Shown: positions 24,205-34,559 of the stretch, piece by piece
Layout: the number at the start of each line of letters is the position of its first letter
Position numbering within the stretch: position 1 is the stretch's first letter
From: Acidobacteriota bacterium
Lineage (GTDB): Bacteria; Acidobacteriota; Blastocatellia; Pyrinomonadales; Pyrinomonadaceae
NCBI GenBank assembly: GCA_020199775.1
Contig: JAIVJZ010000040.1
Span: 868,001-932,000 of the forward strand
Direction of reading: 5' to 3'
Length of the DNA: 64,000 bases
Position numbers and translations under genes: made by a program
The notes under the pieces: generated by a model
The model's input: only the letters and a program-made list of their open reading frames with translations
Databases searched by the model: none
Told to the model about the DNA's origin: nothing

Positions 24205-25458
24205 ATGTTGTACCGCCCACATTTGAATGCCGAGTTGAGGGAGCGGCGCGAGGAGTTTGTGCGCTTCGAGGCGGCGTGGGGCGCGGCGGTTGGAACTTAC
24301 GCGCGGCGTCTGCTCGAACTGGGCGGGCGCACGTCCGCGGAGATCAGGGACGCGGCGGCGAGCCGGATTGCGGCGGGTGCGGCGCGCGCGGCGGGCGCGC
24401 TGCCCACCGGCGAATTAGATAGCGCGGGCGCGTTCGTCGTCCCGTTCGGCGAGCGTTGGCACTCGCACGAAGAGGCGCGGCGTTGGGCTTTGGAGGTGTT
24501 GCGGGGGCGCGTGACGTGCGCGGCGGACGGCAGCCAGATTTTGCCGGGGCGCGAAATCAGTCTCCCGGTCGCGGCGGTGCAGGCCGCTTGGTTCGAGAAC
24601 CCGCACACCGCCGACGGGCAGGACAATTACCGCAAGGAGTCGAGGTTCGCGCTCATCACGCCGGAAGAGTTGTTGCAGGCGGAGGGCGGAGCGGCGACCG
24701 CCGCAGACCTCGTCGGCCTGCGCCGCTTCGAGTTGGAACTCGCCGCGCTCTCGGAGTTTCTCGAACGGCGACGCGGCTGGCGCGCACGCGGCGAGCGCAC
24801 GCCCGTCGCCCTCTTCGACGGCACGCTCCTGCTCTCGACGACGCGCACACGCACTCAGGCCGTCCCCGAGGACTTTTCGCGCGGCTATGTCAAAGCAATT
24901 GCGGAGGCCGTCGAACTCTCGCGCGAGACTGAGGTGCCGCTCGTCGGCTACATAGATCAATCTTACGCGCGCGACATCGTGCGGCTGCTCGACCTGTTCT
25001 CGCACGACGCCCCCCCGGCCGCGACCGTCTTCGACGCACGCTTGCTCTCGCCCACAAACGACGCCTTCGCCGCGCCGCTCTTCGCCGCGTGGGGCGACCG
25101 CACGATCTTCTGCGAATGCGTGCGCGAGGGGCTGACGCCGGACTTCGAGGACGCGCAGGGCAACCCGCTCGTCGGCTTCGTCTATTTACAGACTACGGGC
25201 GAGGGCGCGCCCGCACGCCTCGACATCCCCACGTGGGTTTACGCAGAAGGGCTGCTGGACGAGGTTGTCGACACCGTGCGCGCCGAGTGTGTCGTGGGCA
25301 ACGGGTATCCTTACGCGTTGGAGACGGCGGACGCGGCGGCCGTTATCACCGGGCACGACCGCGAACAGTTTTTGCGCGCGATGCAGGAGTTTGCCGCCGA
25401 ACAGAATCTGGGCTTTCAAGTTTCCCGTAAACCCGTCAGCAAGGCGCGCCGCCGCTAG
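24205..25458 (+). CDS. nurA: NurA-domain nuclease
   Basis: A 417-residue cytosolic protein with the NurA nuclease fold (RNase H-like). The family acidic motifs are visible: Asp108 in CAADGSQILPG, Asp205 in ALFDGTLLL, the GYIDQSYARDIV segment, and a C-terminal PYALETADAAAVITGHDREQ. In archaea and some bacteria NurA works with the HerA translocase to resect DNA double-strand breaks, and recently in some anti-phage systems. HerA itself is not in the window, but a HAS-barrel protein, equivalent to the HerA N-terminal domain, is two genes downstream. I chose ATG 24205 because the frame upstream is the HR3 repeat; no ribosome-binding site is visible. Confidence 0.85.
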   Translation: MLYRPHLNAELRERREEFVRFEAAWGAAVGTYARRLLELGGRTSAEIRDAAASRIAAGAARAAGALPTGELDSAGAFVVPFGERWHSHEEARRWALEVLRGRVTCAADGSQILPGREISLPVAAVQAAWFENPHTADGQDNYRKESRFALITPEELLQAEGGAATAADLVGLRRFELELAALSEFLERRRGWRARGERTPVALFDGTLLLSTTRTRTQAVPEDFSRGYVKAIAEAVELSRETEVPLVGYIDQSYARDIVRLLDLFSHDAPPAATVFDARLLSPTNDAFAAPLFAAWGDRTIFCECVREGLTPDFEDAQGNPLVGFVYLQTTGEGAPARLDIPTWVYAEGLLDEVVDTVRAECVVGNGYPYALETADAAAVITGHDREQFLRAMQEFAAEQNLGFQVSRKPVSKARRR

Positions 25459-25490
25459 ATCGTTCTGATTTGATGACGTTACGAGATTCT

Positions 25491-25979
25491 ATGAACCGCA
25501 CGAACGAAGAGACGCAACGGAAGCCGGGCGGGCGTGAGTTGACGGCCTTGAATTGCCCCGCGTGCGGCACGGCGGCGCGGCGCGCCGACGCGCACTTCTG
25601 CGTGACGTGCGGGCGTGGTTTGCGCGAGCGCACCTACGCCCCGGCCGATTCGCTCCTCGCGTCTTATCATCAACAGCGCAACCGCCCGCTGGTGTTGTTT
25701 GAAGCGGCGCGAGTCGGCCTTCCGGTGCATGACGCGGGGGTGCGTCTGTTCGACAACGAGGGCAACTCCTCGGCGGCCGTCGCGCTCGTCCTCGTCTTCT
25801 CGGCGCTCGTGCCTTTTATCGGCATCCTGTTCTGCCCGTTCGCCGTGTTCGCCGGCGGCTTCGGACTCTTCGAGGCGTGCTTCAGGCCGCGCGGGGGCGG
25901 CGCGCGGCTCTCGGCCTCCTGCATCGTCTTCGGCCTCCTGATCGCGGGCGCGCAGGTCTTACTTTTTCGACTCCTCTAA
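25491..25979 (+). CDS. Zinc-ribbon membrane protein
   Basis: A 162-residue protein. The N-terminus carries a zinc ribbon (CPACG near residue 20, then CVTCG near 40). After a linker come two hydrophobic segments (about 98-124, VALVLVFSALVPFIGILFCP, and 142-160) likely to cross the membrane. I do not know the function. Its position between nurA and the HAS-barrel gene, in the same direction, suggests co-transcription. The start is uncertain: ATG 25491, ATG 25473 and TTG 25470 are all in frame and none has a clear ribosome-binding site. Confidence 0.65.
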   Translation: MNRTNEETQRKPGGRELTALNCPACGTAARRADAHFCVTCGRGLRERTYAPADSLLASYHQQRNRPLVLFEAARVGLPVHDAGVRLFDNEGNSSAAVALVLVFSALVPFIGILFCPFAVFAGGFGLFEACFRPRGGGARLSASCIVFGLLIAGAQVLLFRLL

Positions 25980-26075
25980 AACGTCCGTCGTCAGTCGCCG
26001 GTTGTATGCGACTATCACGCGAGCTTCTAAAGATTGACTTGAACAACTGATCGACGGCAACCGTCAAATTTTCAA

Positions 26076-26669
26076 ATGATCAAGATCGCTAAAATCGTCA
26101 AATCGAATTCGCACGTCGATTACATCGGGCGCGTGATTGATCGCCTCGACGCGGACGCCCCGCCGGGGGCGGAGGATTACGGCTTCGCGCAATTCGTGTC
26201 GCTGCCGGTCGCGGATAATTTTGAAGTCGTCGGCGTCGTCTACGACACGCAGTTGGTCAACCCGGAGTACGGGCAGTTCGGGCCGCGCCTGTCGCCCGCC
26301 GCCGACCTCGCCGTCCTGAGCCCCGACTATTTGAACGAGCAGGGCGTGCTCGCCGGTATTCTCCTGCTCGGCTGGCGCGCGGGCGACGAGCGGCGCATGG
26401 GCGTGCCGCGCCGCGTGATTCCGGTCGGGCAGGACGTGTACCGTTTGGACGAGGCGCAGGTCGGAGAGTTTCATCGCGACGGCGAAGGGCGCATCGGCTT
26501 GCACTACTATTCGCAGATCGTGGCGCACGCCGGGGCGTTCGCCGTGCCGCTCATCGAAGCCATCCTCGAACAACTCGAAACCGTCTGCACGCCCGAGGAA
26601 CGACAGCGTTTTTGCGTGCTCAAAAGATCACTCTCCTGGCAACGCACGCTCGGCGGCATGCGTCTCTAA
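26076..26669 (+). CDS. HAS-barrel domain protein (HerA N-terminal-like)
   Basis: A 197-residue protein whose first 110 residues look like the HAS-barrel, the six-stranded domain at the N-terminus of HerA translocases and F1-type ATPases. The relevant segments are SHVDYIGRVI, FVSLPVADNFEVVGVVYDTQ and LVNPEYGQFGPRLSPAADLA. The C-terminal part is helical (HYYSQIVAHAGAFAVPLIEA) with a Cys-containing LETVCTPEERQRFCVLKRSL. In several bacterial groups the HAS-barrel is a separate gene near nurA, with the HerA ATPase elsewhere. The pairing here fits that pattern and supports a DNA-end-processing role by association. The assignment rests on pattern, not on a profile search. Confidence 0.65.
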   Translation: MIKIAKIVKSNSHVDYIGRVIDRLDADAPPGAEDYGFAQFVSLPVADNFEVVGVVYDTQLVNPEYGQFGPRLSPAADLAVLSPDYLNEQGVLAGILLLGWRAGDERRMGVPRRVIPVGQDVYRLDEAQVGEFHRDGEGRIGLHYYSQIVAHAGAFAVPLIEAILEQLETVCTPEERQRFCVLKRSLSWQRTLGGMRL

Positions 26670-26718
26670 AGAGATCACACAAGAGAAAGAAATTTCGCGG
26701 AGAAGGAAAACACCTCAT

Positions 26719-27312
26719 ATGAAAATAAAATATCAAACGTTGTCTATCACGGCCTTGCTGTTGTTGACTTCACTGGCGGGCGGCGCTTTCGGGCAACGCT
26801 CGCGCAGCGTCGGCGACCCGTCGGACGCGAAGAAGCCCGCGCCCTCCGCTACGACAACCGCGCCCGCGCCGCAGAGCATGAAGGTCAAATACGAGGGCGG
26901 CATCTTCGGGTATAACAAAAAGCAGACCGGCACGCTCAATTTCGACGACGAGAGCAGCCGCCTCGTCTTCCGCGACAAGGCGCAGAAGGAATACATCTCG
27001 ATCCCTTACAAGGCAATCGCCGCCGCCTACGCCGATACGCAATCGCGCCGCCCGACGGCCGCCACCGTCATCAGCAACGTGCCCTCCATCTTCGCCTTGC
27101 CCGCGAGGTTCATCAGGAAAAAGTATCGCTACCTGACCATGCAGTTCAGCGATCCCGATACGCAGGTGCATGGCGTCACGAGCTTCAAGGTGGATAACAA
27201 AGAGGTGCTCGCTTCCTTCCTTGAAGCGGTCGCGCGCAAGGCCGAACTGACGCCGCGCGGCGAAGCCTACGTCCGTCTGGATAAGCCGAAGGACAAGGAT
27301 AAGGACAAGTAG
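26719..27312 (+). CDS. Hypothetical exported protein
   Basis: A 197-residue protein with a signal peptide (residues 1-25, ending GAFGQ) and a Pro/Ala/Thr-rich linker. The single beta-rich domain (about 54-180) includes KVKYEGGIFGYNKKQTGTLN, RLVFRDKAQKEYISIPYKAI and RYLTMQFSDPDTQVHGVTSF. The arrangement resembles PH-like or GRAM-like domains (a beta sandwich that closes with a helix near DNKEVLASFLEAVARKAEL), but I would not name it. The C-terminus is a Lys/Asp repeat. AAGGA precedes the ATG at 26719, and a strong terminator follows. Confidence 0.75.
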   Translation: MKIKYQTLSITALLLLTSLAGGAFGQRSRSVGDPSDAKKPAPSATTTAPAPQSMKVKYEGGIFGYNKKQTGTLNFDDESSRLVFRDKAQKEYISIPYKAIAAAYADTQSRRPTAATVISNVPSIFALPARFIRKKYRYLTMQFSDPDTQVHGVTSFKVDNKEVLASFLEAVARKAELTPRGEAYVRLDKPKDKDKDK

Positions 27313-27340
27313 GCGAAGCGGCGACTGCCGGAGAGTTAAG

Positions 27341-27389
27341 GCCGGAGGCCGGTCTCGCGCGAACGCGAGACCGGCCTCCGGCTCTTTTT
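27341..27389 (+). terminator. Strong rho-independent terminator
   Basis: A perfect 19-bp stem (left arm GCCGGAGGCCGGTCTCGCG, loop CGAA) is followed by TCTTTTT. It ends the transcript that includes the preceding exported protein. The 257 bp from here to the protease start at 27647 show no gene; an AAGGAG lies just before that start. Confidence 0.92.
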
Positions 27390-27646
27390 ACGTTCGATGA
27401 TGGCTTTGTAGACAAGGATACGCATGACGAGAAACTCCGTTGACGCGCGAACCTGCCGGGGGCTTGTGAGCGAGAGCCGATGCGTGCTATTTTCCCGATC
27501 CCCGTGAGTGGGAAATCCCCCGACCCGTCCGAAGCAATTCCTTCACACGGTAATTCCAAGGGCTAACGCCCGGCCGTTCCCAACTTTCGCTCCCGCCGGG
27601 CTGGACAGTTCAACCTAACAACCTGACCACATTCAAGGAGTTCTCT

Positions 27647-29395
27647 ATGTTGTACCTCGCTAAATCCTGTCGCGCCGCTTTGGTGTGCCTGTTGCTCGCC
27701 GCCGCAGTCTTTGCGCAAAGCGCGGCGAAAGTTTCGGTGAAGGTTGCGCTCGTGGATCGTGACCTCAACGTTAAGCCCGTGCCGAAGCAGGTCTTGCTCG
27801 TACAGAAACTCGGCGCGGACGGCGCGCCCGACGCGTCAGCGCCCGCGCAGGAACTGACCACCTCTTTCGACGGCGCGGCCACGCTCGCGCTCGCCCCCGG
27901 CAGTTACCAACTCAGCGCGCGGAAGCCCGTCGAGTTTGACGGGAAGAGTTACCAGTGGGCGACCAAATTCCAGATCGCGGAAGGGCAGGACGCCTCGGTC
28001 GAGTTGAGCAACGATAACGCGACCGTGACCGTGTTGACCGTCGCGCCCGCCGCCGCGACGGGTCGCCGCCGCGTGACGGAGGAGGCGGAACTCTTCAAAC
28101 AACTGCGCGACGGCGTCGTCACGGTCGAGGGCGAACTCGGCCACGGCACGGGCTTCATCGTTGACGAGCGCGGGTTGATTCTGACCAACCAGCACGTCGT
28201 CAGCAACTCCAAAGAGTTGCGCGTGCAGTTCGACCGCACGCACAAGGTGCGCGCCGTGCTCGTCGCGGAGGATCGCGACCGCGACGTGGCCGTGCTCTGG
28301 GCAAACCTCGCCCCGTGCGCTTCGTGTAAGACTCTGAAGATCGCCGAAGTGAAAGCGGACGAGCCTGCGGTCATCGAAGGCGAGCGCGTCTTCGCCATCG
28401 GTAGCCCGCTCTCGCAGGAGAAGATTCTCACCTCCGGCATCGTCAGCAAGGTCGAGCGGCGCGCCATCATCTCGGACGTGAACATCAACCCCGGCAACTC
28501 CGGCGGCCCCTTGTTCAACTCGCTCGGCGAAGTCATCGGCCTCACGACCTTCGGCGAGAACGCGGGCTTCGGCCCCGGCGTCTCCGGCATCGTCCGCATC
28601 GAAGAGGCGGCGCAACTTCTCGCCAAGGCGAAAGAGAGCGCGCAGGCCAAAGACCTGCCCTCAGCCGATCTGATGCCCACCGTGCCCGAAGACGCCTTCC
28701 CGCTCGACGCCATCAAGACGCGGCTCGACGTGAAGAAGTTCGAGCAGAAACCCTACAAGGCCGAACTCGGCGATTACGACGTGATGATGCTCACGCCCGT
28801 CTACAAGTTTTATCTCTCGGAGAAGGATCGGCTCGAAGCCGTGCGCGAGCGCGAGAAGCGCAACAAGGGCGCGGGCGCGCAAGGGACGATGGACAAGTAT
28901 CGCAACCTGCGCAACTGGGCGGAGTACGCGGGCGAGTTGAAGCCGGTCGTCCAGATACTCGCGATTCCCGAGATGAAGATGACGGGCAAGTCGCTGCTGC
29001 TCGGCGCGGTCTTGATGGCCGGCGCAGGGATGATGACGCCGCCCGACATGAAGTTCAAAGCGGACTTCTACGAGATGTCGCTCGTGTGCGACGGCGCGGT
29101 CGTCACGCCCATCCAGCGCGGCAAGAGCGAACTCGTCGTCCCGATGCAGAGCTACTACAAGATCAAAAACCGCTTCACCTACGCGGGCATCTACACCTTC
29201 CCGGTCGATCCGTTCGAGCCGGGCAAGTGCAAGCAACTCGCGCTCAACGTCTTCTCCGAAGAGAACCCGACCGTCCCGGCGAAGAAAATCCTGACCCCGC
29301 AGATGGTGCAGCGCGTCTGGATGGACTTCGACGAATATCGCCAGCGCAAGAAGACCGCGCAGCCACAGCAAACAGCGGAGACGACGAAACCCTAG
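27647..29395 (+). CDS. Exported trypsin-like (S1C/HtrA-like) serine protease
   Basis: A 582-residue exported protein. A signal peptide (residues 1-24, ending VFAQ) is followed by a small beta-rich domain (26-125) that resembles a carboxypeptidase-regulatory/Ig fold. The chymotrypsin-fold protease (about 145-330) has a complete triad: His183 in LTNQHVV, Asp213 in DRDVAVL and Ser285 in NPGNSGGPL. There is no PDZ domain; instead the C-terminal 230 residues (DVMMLTPVYKFYLSEKDRLE and so on) form a region I cannot classify. It probably acts in the periplasm in quality control or signalling. The gene is monocistronic by appearance, between a terminator and a convergent gene. Confidence 0.88.
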   Translation: MLYLAKSCRAALVCLLLAAAVFAQSAAKVSVKVALVDRDLNVKPVPKQVLLVQKLGADGAPDASAPAQELTTSFDGAATLALAPGSYQLSARKPVEFDGKSYQWATKFQIAEGQDASVELSNDNATVTVLTVAPAAATGRRRVTEEAELFKQLRDGVVTVEGELGHGTGFIVDERGLILTNQHVVSNSKELRVQFDRTHKVRAVLVAEDRDRDVAVLWANLAPCASCKTLKIAEVKADEPAVIEGERVFAIGSPLSQEKILTSGIVSKVERRAIISDVNINPGNSGGPLFNSLGEVIGLTTFGENAGFGPGVSGIVRIEEAAQLLAKAKESAQAKDLPSADLMPTVPEDAFPLDAIKTRLDVKKFEQKPYKAELGDYDVMMLTPVYKFYLSEKDRLEAVREREKRNKGAGAQGTMDKYRNLRNWAEYAGELKPVVQILAIPEMKMTGKSLLLGAVLMAGAGMMTPPDMKFKADFYEMSLVCDGAVVTPIQRGKSELVVPMQSYYKIKNRFTYAGIYTFPVDPFEPGKCKQLALNVFSEENPTVPAKKILTPQMVQRVWMDFDEYRQRKKTAQPQQTAETTKP

Positions 29396-29428
29396 CTCAC
29401 ACGCGCCGCCGACGCGCGGGCGAAACAT

Positions 29429-29462
29429 GAACGGGCGACGGAAATTATTCCGTCGCCCGTTC
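29429..29462. terminator. Stem-loop between convergent genes
   Basis: A perfect 15-bp stem (GAACGGGCGACGGAA with its complement) and a 4-base loop lie between the protease and thiC stops. There is no T-tract, so it is probably a processing or bidirectional-termination structure and not a classic intrinsic terminator. Confidence 0.6.
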
Positions 29463-29492
29463 GTCGTTCAGTACCGATCTTTTCGACGATAC

Positions 29493-31634
<2,142 letters not shown>

Positions 31635-31690
31635 GAAAACTTTTCTCGACTGTCAAAAAAACTAATGGCGAATTATGGCTTACACGCGAG

Positions 31691-32242
31691 TCATTCGACA
31701 AACAGATCGTCAACCGCCATTGTCCAACCCGGCACGGCCGGTTCGGCCTCCGCCGTCTCGCCGCGCCGATAAATCCGAGGCTTCTCAGGATCGGCCGCAG
31801 AGTAAACCCGCACCACCGCCGCTTCGTCCAGCAAATCAACGTCCCACACGACCTGCGTGCCCGCCGCGAAATATTCGGCGCGCTTTCGCGCCATCTCGCG
31901 TTCGGCACGCGCCCCATAGTCGCCCTCGCTTCTGACTTCGACGGCGAAGACGGGCGCGCCCTCGTAAAATTTCATGCCCGTATCTGCGCCGACGTGGAAG
32001 GCCGCGTCAGGGCTAAAGGATTTTCGATGAGGCAATTCGACCCGGAAGGCTTTGTTGTCGCCTACGGCGCGCCCCGTCTTAGTGCGTTTGCTGTATTCAC
32101 GCAACGACACGAAAATCTCGTCGCCAGCATATCCGGGTTGGCTGCCTGTTGGTGACATGTGGACGATCTCCCCGTTGACGAGTTCCGCCTTGCCGTCAAC
32201 TTTGTAGAGGTCTTCGATGGTGGCTTCGGTTTTGGTGCTCAT
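31691..32242 (-). CDS. Uma2 family (DUF820) putative nuclease
   Basis: A 183-residue protein of the Uma2/DUF820 family, which has a PD-(D/E)xK-like restriction-endonuclease fold. The core motifs are visible: GKAELVNGEIVHMSP near the start, SPDAAFHV carrying the first acidic residue, and APVFAVEVRSEGDYG carrying the second. The C-terminal AEYFAAGTQVVWDVDLL segment is also typical. These proteins are very numerous in Cyanobacteria, Chloroflexi and Acidobacteria and their biological role is unknown. It lies 21 bp downstream of moaA on the same strand, but a functional link to molybdopterin synthesis is unlikely. Confidence 0.88.
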   Translation of the reverse strand: MSTKTEATIEDLYKVDGKAELVNGEIVHMSPTGSQPGYAGDEIFVSLREYSKRTKTGRAVGDNKAFRVELPHRKSFSPDAAFHVGADTGMKFYEGAPVFAVEVRSEGDYGARAEREMARKRAEYFAAGTQVVWDVDLLDEAAVVRVYSAADPEKPRIYRRGETAEAEPAVPGWTMAVDDLFVE

Positions 32243-32263
32243 GACAGTGTGCCTCGGCTGTGG

Positions 32264-33268
32264 TTAGCCGCCGATGAAGCTCATCGTGCGCGCGGGCTGG
32301 AGAAAATCCGGGTCGTTGATGTAGTGGCGCGGCTCTTTTTTCAGGACGACCGATTCGATGTACTCGACGGTCTCGGAGCGCGTCGCCCCGCTCCGGCGGA
32401 TCACGTCGCGCAGCGAATGCTCGACGGTGGAGAAGAGACACGTCCTGATCTGGCCGTCGGCGGTGAGACGGATGCGCGAGCACGCGCCGCAGAACGCTTC
32501 GGTGACGGGCGCGATGATGCCGATCTCTCCGGGCGCGCCGTCGGCAAAACGGTAGCGCGCCGAAGTCTCCGCGCCGCGACGCACGGGCAGCGGCGCGAGC
32601 GCGAAACGCTCCTCAATCGCGGCGCGGATTTCACGCCCCGAGACCACATCGTCGCGCGACCACTCGTGGCCGGAGTCCAAAGGCATGAACTCGATGAAGC
32701 GCATCGAGACGGCGTGCTCGCGCGCGAACCGGGCGAAGTCCGCGACCTCCGCGTCGTTGTGCCCGCGCACGATGACGGCGTTGATCTTGATGGGCGCGAG
32801 TCCGGCGTCGCGCGCCGCCGCGATGCCTTCGAGCACGCGCGCCAGCACGTCCACGCCGGTCATGCGGCGAAACGTTTCGGGGCGTAAGGAGTCGAGGCTG
32901 ATGGTGATGCGGTCGAGACCGGCTTCTTTGAGCGCGGCGGCGCGGCCGGGCAGAAAGTAGCCGTTCGTGGTGAGCGCGAGATCGTGCAAGCGCGGTTTGA
33001 GCGCGGCGAGCTTGCCGATGATCGTTTCGATGTCGCGGCGCATCATCGGCTCGCCGCCGGTGAGCCGGATTTTTTCGATGCCGAGCGAAACGAAGATGTC
33101 CGAGACGTACTCGATCTCTTCATACGAGAGCATCTGTTCTTTGGGCGCGATGGGCGGCTCGCCGTGCGGGAGACAGTAGAAGCAACGGAAGTTGCACCTA
33201 TCGGTCAGCGACACGCGCAGGTCGCGGATCGCACGCCCGTATGAATCTTTGAGTACAGCAGGGGTCAC
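32264..33268 (-). CDS. moaA: GTP 3',8-cyclase (molybdopterin precursor)
   Basis: A 334-residue cytosolic radical-SAM enzyme catalysing the first step of molybdenum cofactor synthesis, conversion of GTP to 3',8-cyclo-7,8-dihydro-GTP. The SAM cluster motif is Cys25, Cys29, Cys32 (DRCNFRCFYC). The second, substrate-binding cluster is in FCGACSRIRLTADGQIRTCL, and the protein ends in the catalytic GlyGly tail. GGEPMMRRD follows the usual position. The start codon is GTG (33268) with only a weak purine-rich site before it. Other moa genes are not present in the window. Confidence 0.95.
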   Translation of the reverse strand: MTPAVLKDSYGRAIRDLRVSLTDRCNFRCFYCLPHGEPPIAPKEQMLSYEEIEYVSDIFVSLGIEKIRLTGGEPMMRRDIETIIGKLAALKPRLHDLALTTNGYFLPGRAAALKEAGLDRITISLDSLRPETFRRMTGVDVLARVLEGIAAARDAGLAPIKINAVIVRGHNDAEVADFARFAREHAVSMRFIEFMPLDSGHEWSRDDVVSGREIRAAIEERFALAPLPVRRGAETSARYRFADGAPGEIGIIAPVTEAFCGACSRIRLTADGQIRTCLFSTVEHSLRDVIRRSGATRSETVEYIESVVLKKEPRHYINDPDFLQPARTMSFIGG

Positions 33269-33444
33269 TTAACTTTCTTTCGCTCTCGTCTTTCGCCGTT
33301 GCGCGCGCCGGAGAGATTCCGGCAGCCGTTTTTAAAACCCTATCATACGCTGGCGAGAGGGGCGTTCCAAGCCGCCGTTTCGGGCGCGGGTGAAAGATTT
33401 AGATGCGGTTGGCTGCAAACTGCGACGGGCAATCACGGAGAAGT

Positions 33445-34425
33445 TCAATCGCCCTGATTTTTTTTGAGCGCGCGTGCGTTGCGTTGGAGTCCGGCGAGCT
33501 TGGCGCGTTTGATGGCGGAGCGGCGAAAGCGCGCGGCGTAAGTATCGGGGGTGAGTTCGAGCAAGGCCGCGAGGTCGGCGGAGACGCGGCCTTCGCGCGG
33601 CTCGAAGCGCGTCTCCGCGGTCGGCTGCTCGAAGCGATTCCAGGGGCACACGTCCTGGCAGGTGTCGCAGCCGTAGAGCCAGCCGTCGAGTTTGGCGGCG
33701 ACTTCGGCGGGGATGTCGGGCGCGCGCAGTTCGATGGTGGCGTAAGAGATGCAGCGGTTCGAATCGACGACGTAAGGCTCCGTGATCGCGTCCGTGGGGC
33801 ACGCCTCGATGCAGAGCGTACACGTGCCGCAGTGATCCTCTGACACGTCTGTGTCGTAGTCGAGTTCGAGAGTGAGGAGAAGTTCGCCGAGGAAGACCCA
33901 CGAGCCGTATTCGCGTGTGATGAGGTTCGTGTGCTTGCCGATCCAGCCGAGCCCCGCGCGCACAGCCCACGCCTTATCCATCAGCGGTTGGATGTCCACG
34001 CACGCCTTGCCCTCGGCCCCCGGACATTCCGCTTTAATCCACGCGAGCAGTTCTTTGAGTTTGCCGCCGACGACATCGTGGTAATCGTCGCCCCACGCGT
34101 AGCGGGAGATTTTGCCGGTGGCGGGGTCGTCCGGCGTGTGCTCGTGCGGCGTGAAGTAGTTGAGCGCGACGACGACGACGGAGCGCGCGCCCGGCATGAC
34201 TTGGCGCGGGTCTGTGCGCCGCTCCGGGTCGCGCTCCATCCAACTCATCTCGCCGTGATAGCCGCGCCGCAGCCACTCTTCGAGCCGCCCGCGCTCGCCG
34301 GAGAGCGGCGCGGCGGGCACGACGCCGACCTTGTGGAAGCCCAACTCAAGCGCGCGCGCCTTGATACGCGCCGTGAGCGCCGTGGCGGCGGGCGATACGA
34401 GTTGTGAAAGTTCCGCGGCGACCAT
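33445..34425 (-). CDS. queG: Epoxyqueuosine reductase
   Basis: A 326-residue cobalamin-dependent iron-sulfur enzyme that performs the last step of queuosine synthesis in tRNA, reducing epoxyqueuosine. Two [4Fe-4S] motifs are clear: CGTCTLCIEACP and CDTCQDVCPWN. The N-terminal cobalamin-binding half contains the usual GYHGEMSWMERDPERRTDPR and RYAWGDDYHDVV segments. The length is slightly shorter than the E. coli enzyme, which has C-terminal HEAT repeats that are absent here; many bacteria have this short form. It points the same way as moaA, with a gap of about 175 bp without a gene. Confidence 0.95.
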   Translation of the reverse strand: MVAAELSQLVSPAATALTARIKARALELGFHKVGVVPAAPLSGERGRLEEWLRRGYHGEMSWMERDPERRTDPRQVMPGARSVVVVALNYFTPHEHTPDDPATGKISRYAWGDDYHDVVGGKLKELLAWIKAECPGAEGKACVDIQPLMDKAWAVRAGLGWIGKHTNLITREYGSWVFLGELLLTLELDYDTDVSEDHCGTCTLCIEACPTDAITEPYVVDSNRCISYATIELRAPDIPAEVAAKLDGWLYGCDTCQDVCPWNRFEQPTAETRFEPREGRVSADLAALLELTPDTYAARFRRSAIKRAKLAGLQRNARALKKNQGD

Positions 34426-34559
34426 GAGGCGAGTATAACAAAGCGCGCCGCCCCGTTCCCGCCGCCCGCGCGCGTTTCGCGCCGTGAGCGCGCCGGATGC
34501 CTTGCGCGTTCGCGCGTCGAACCTTTAAGCTTGAGTGAAAGGAAAATTGAACCGGCACG

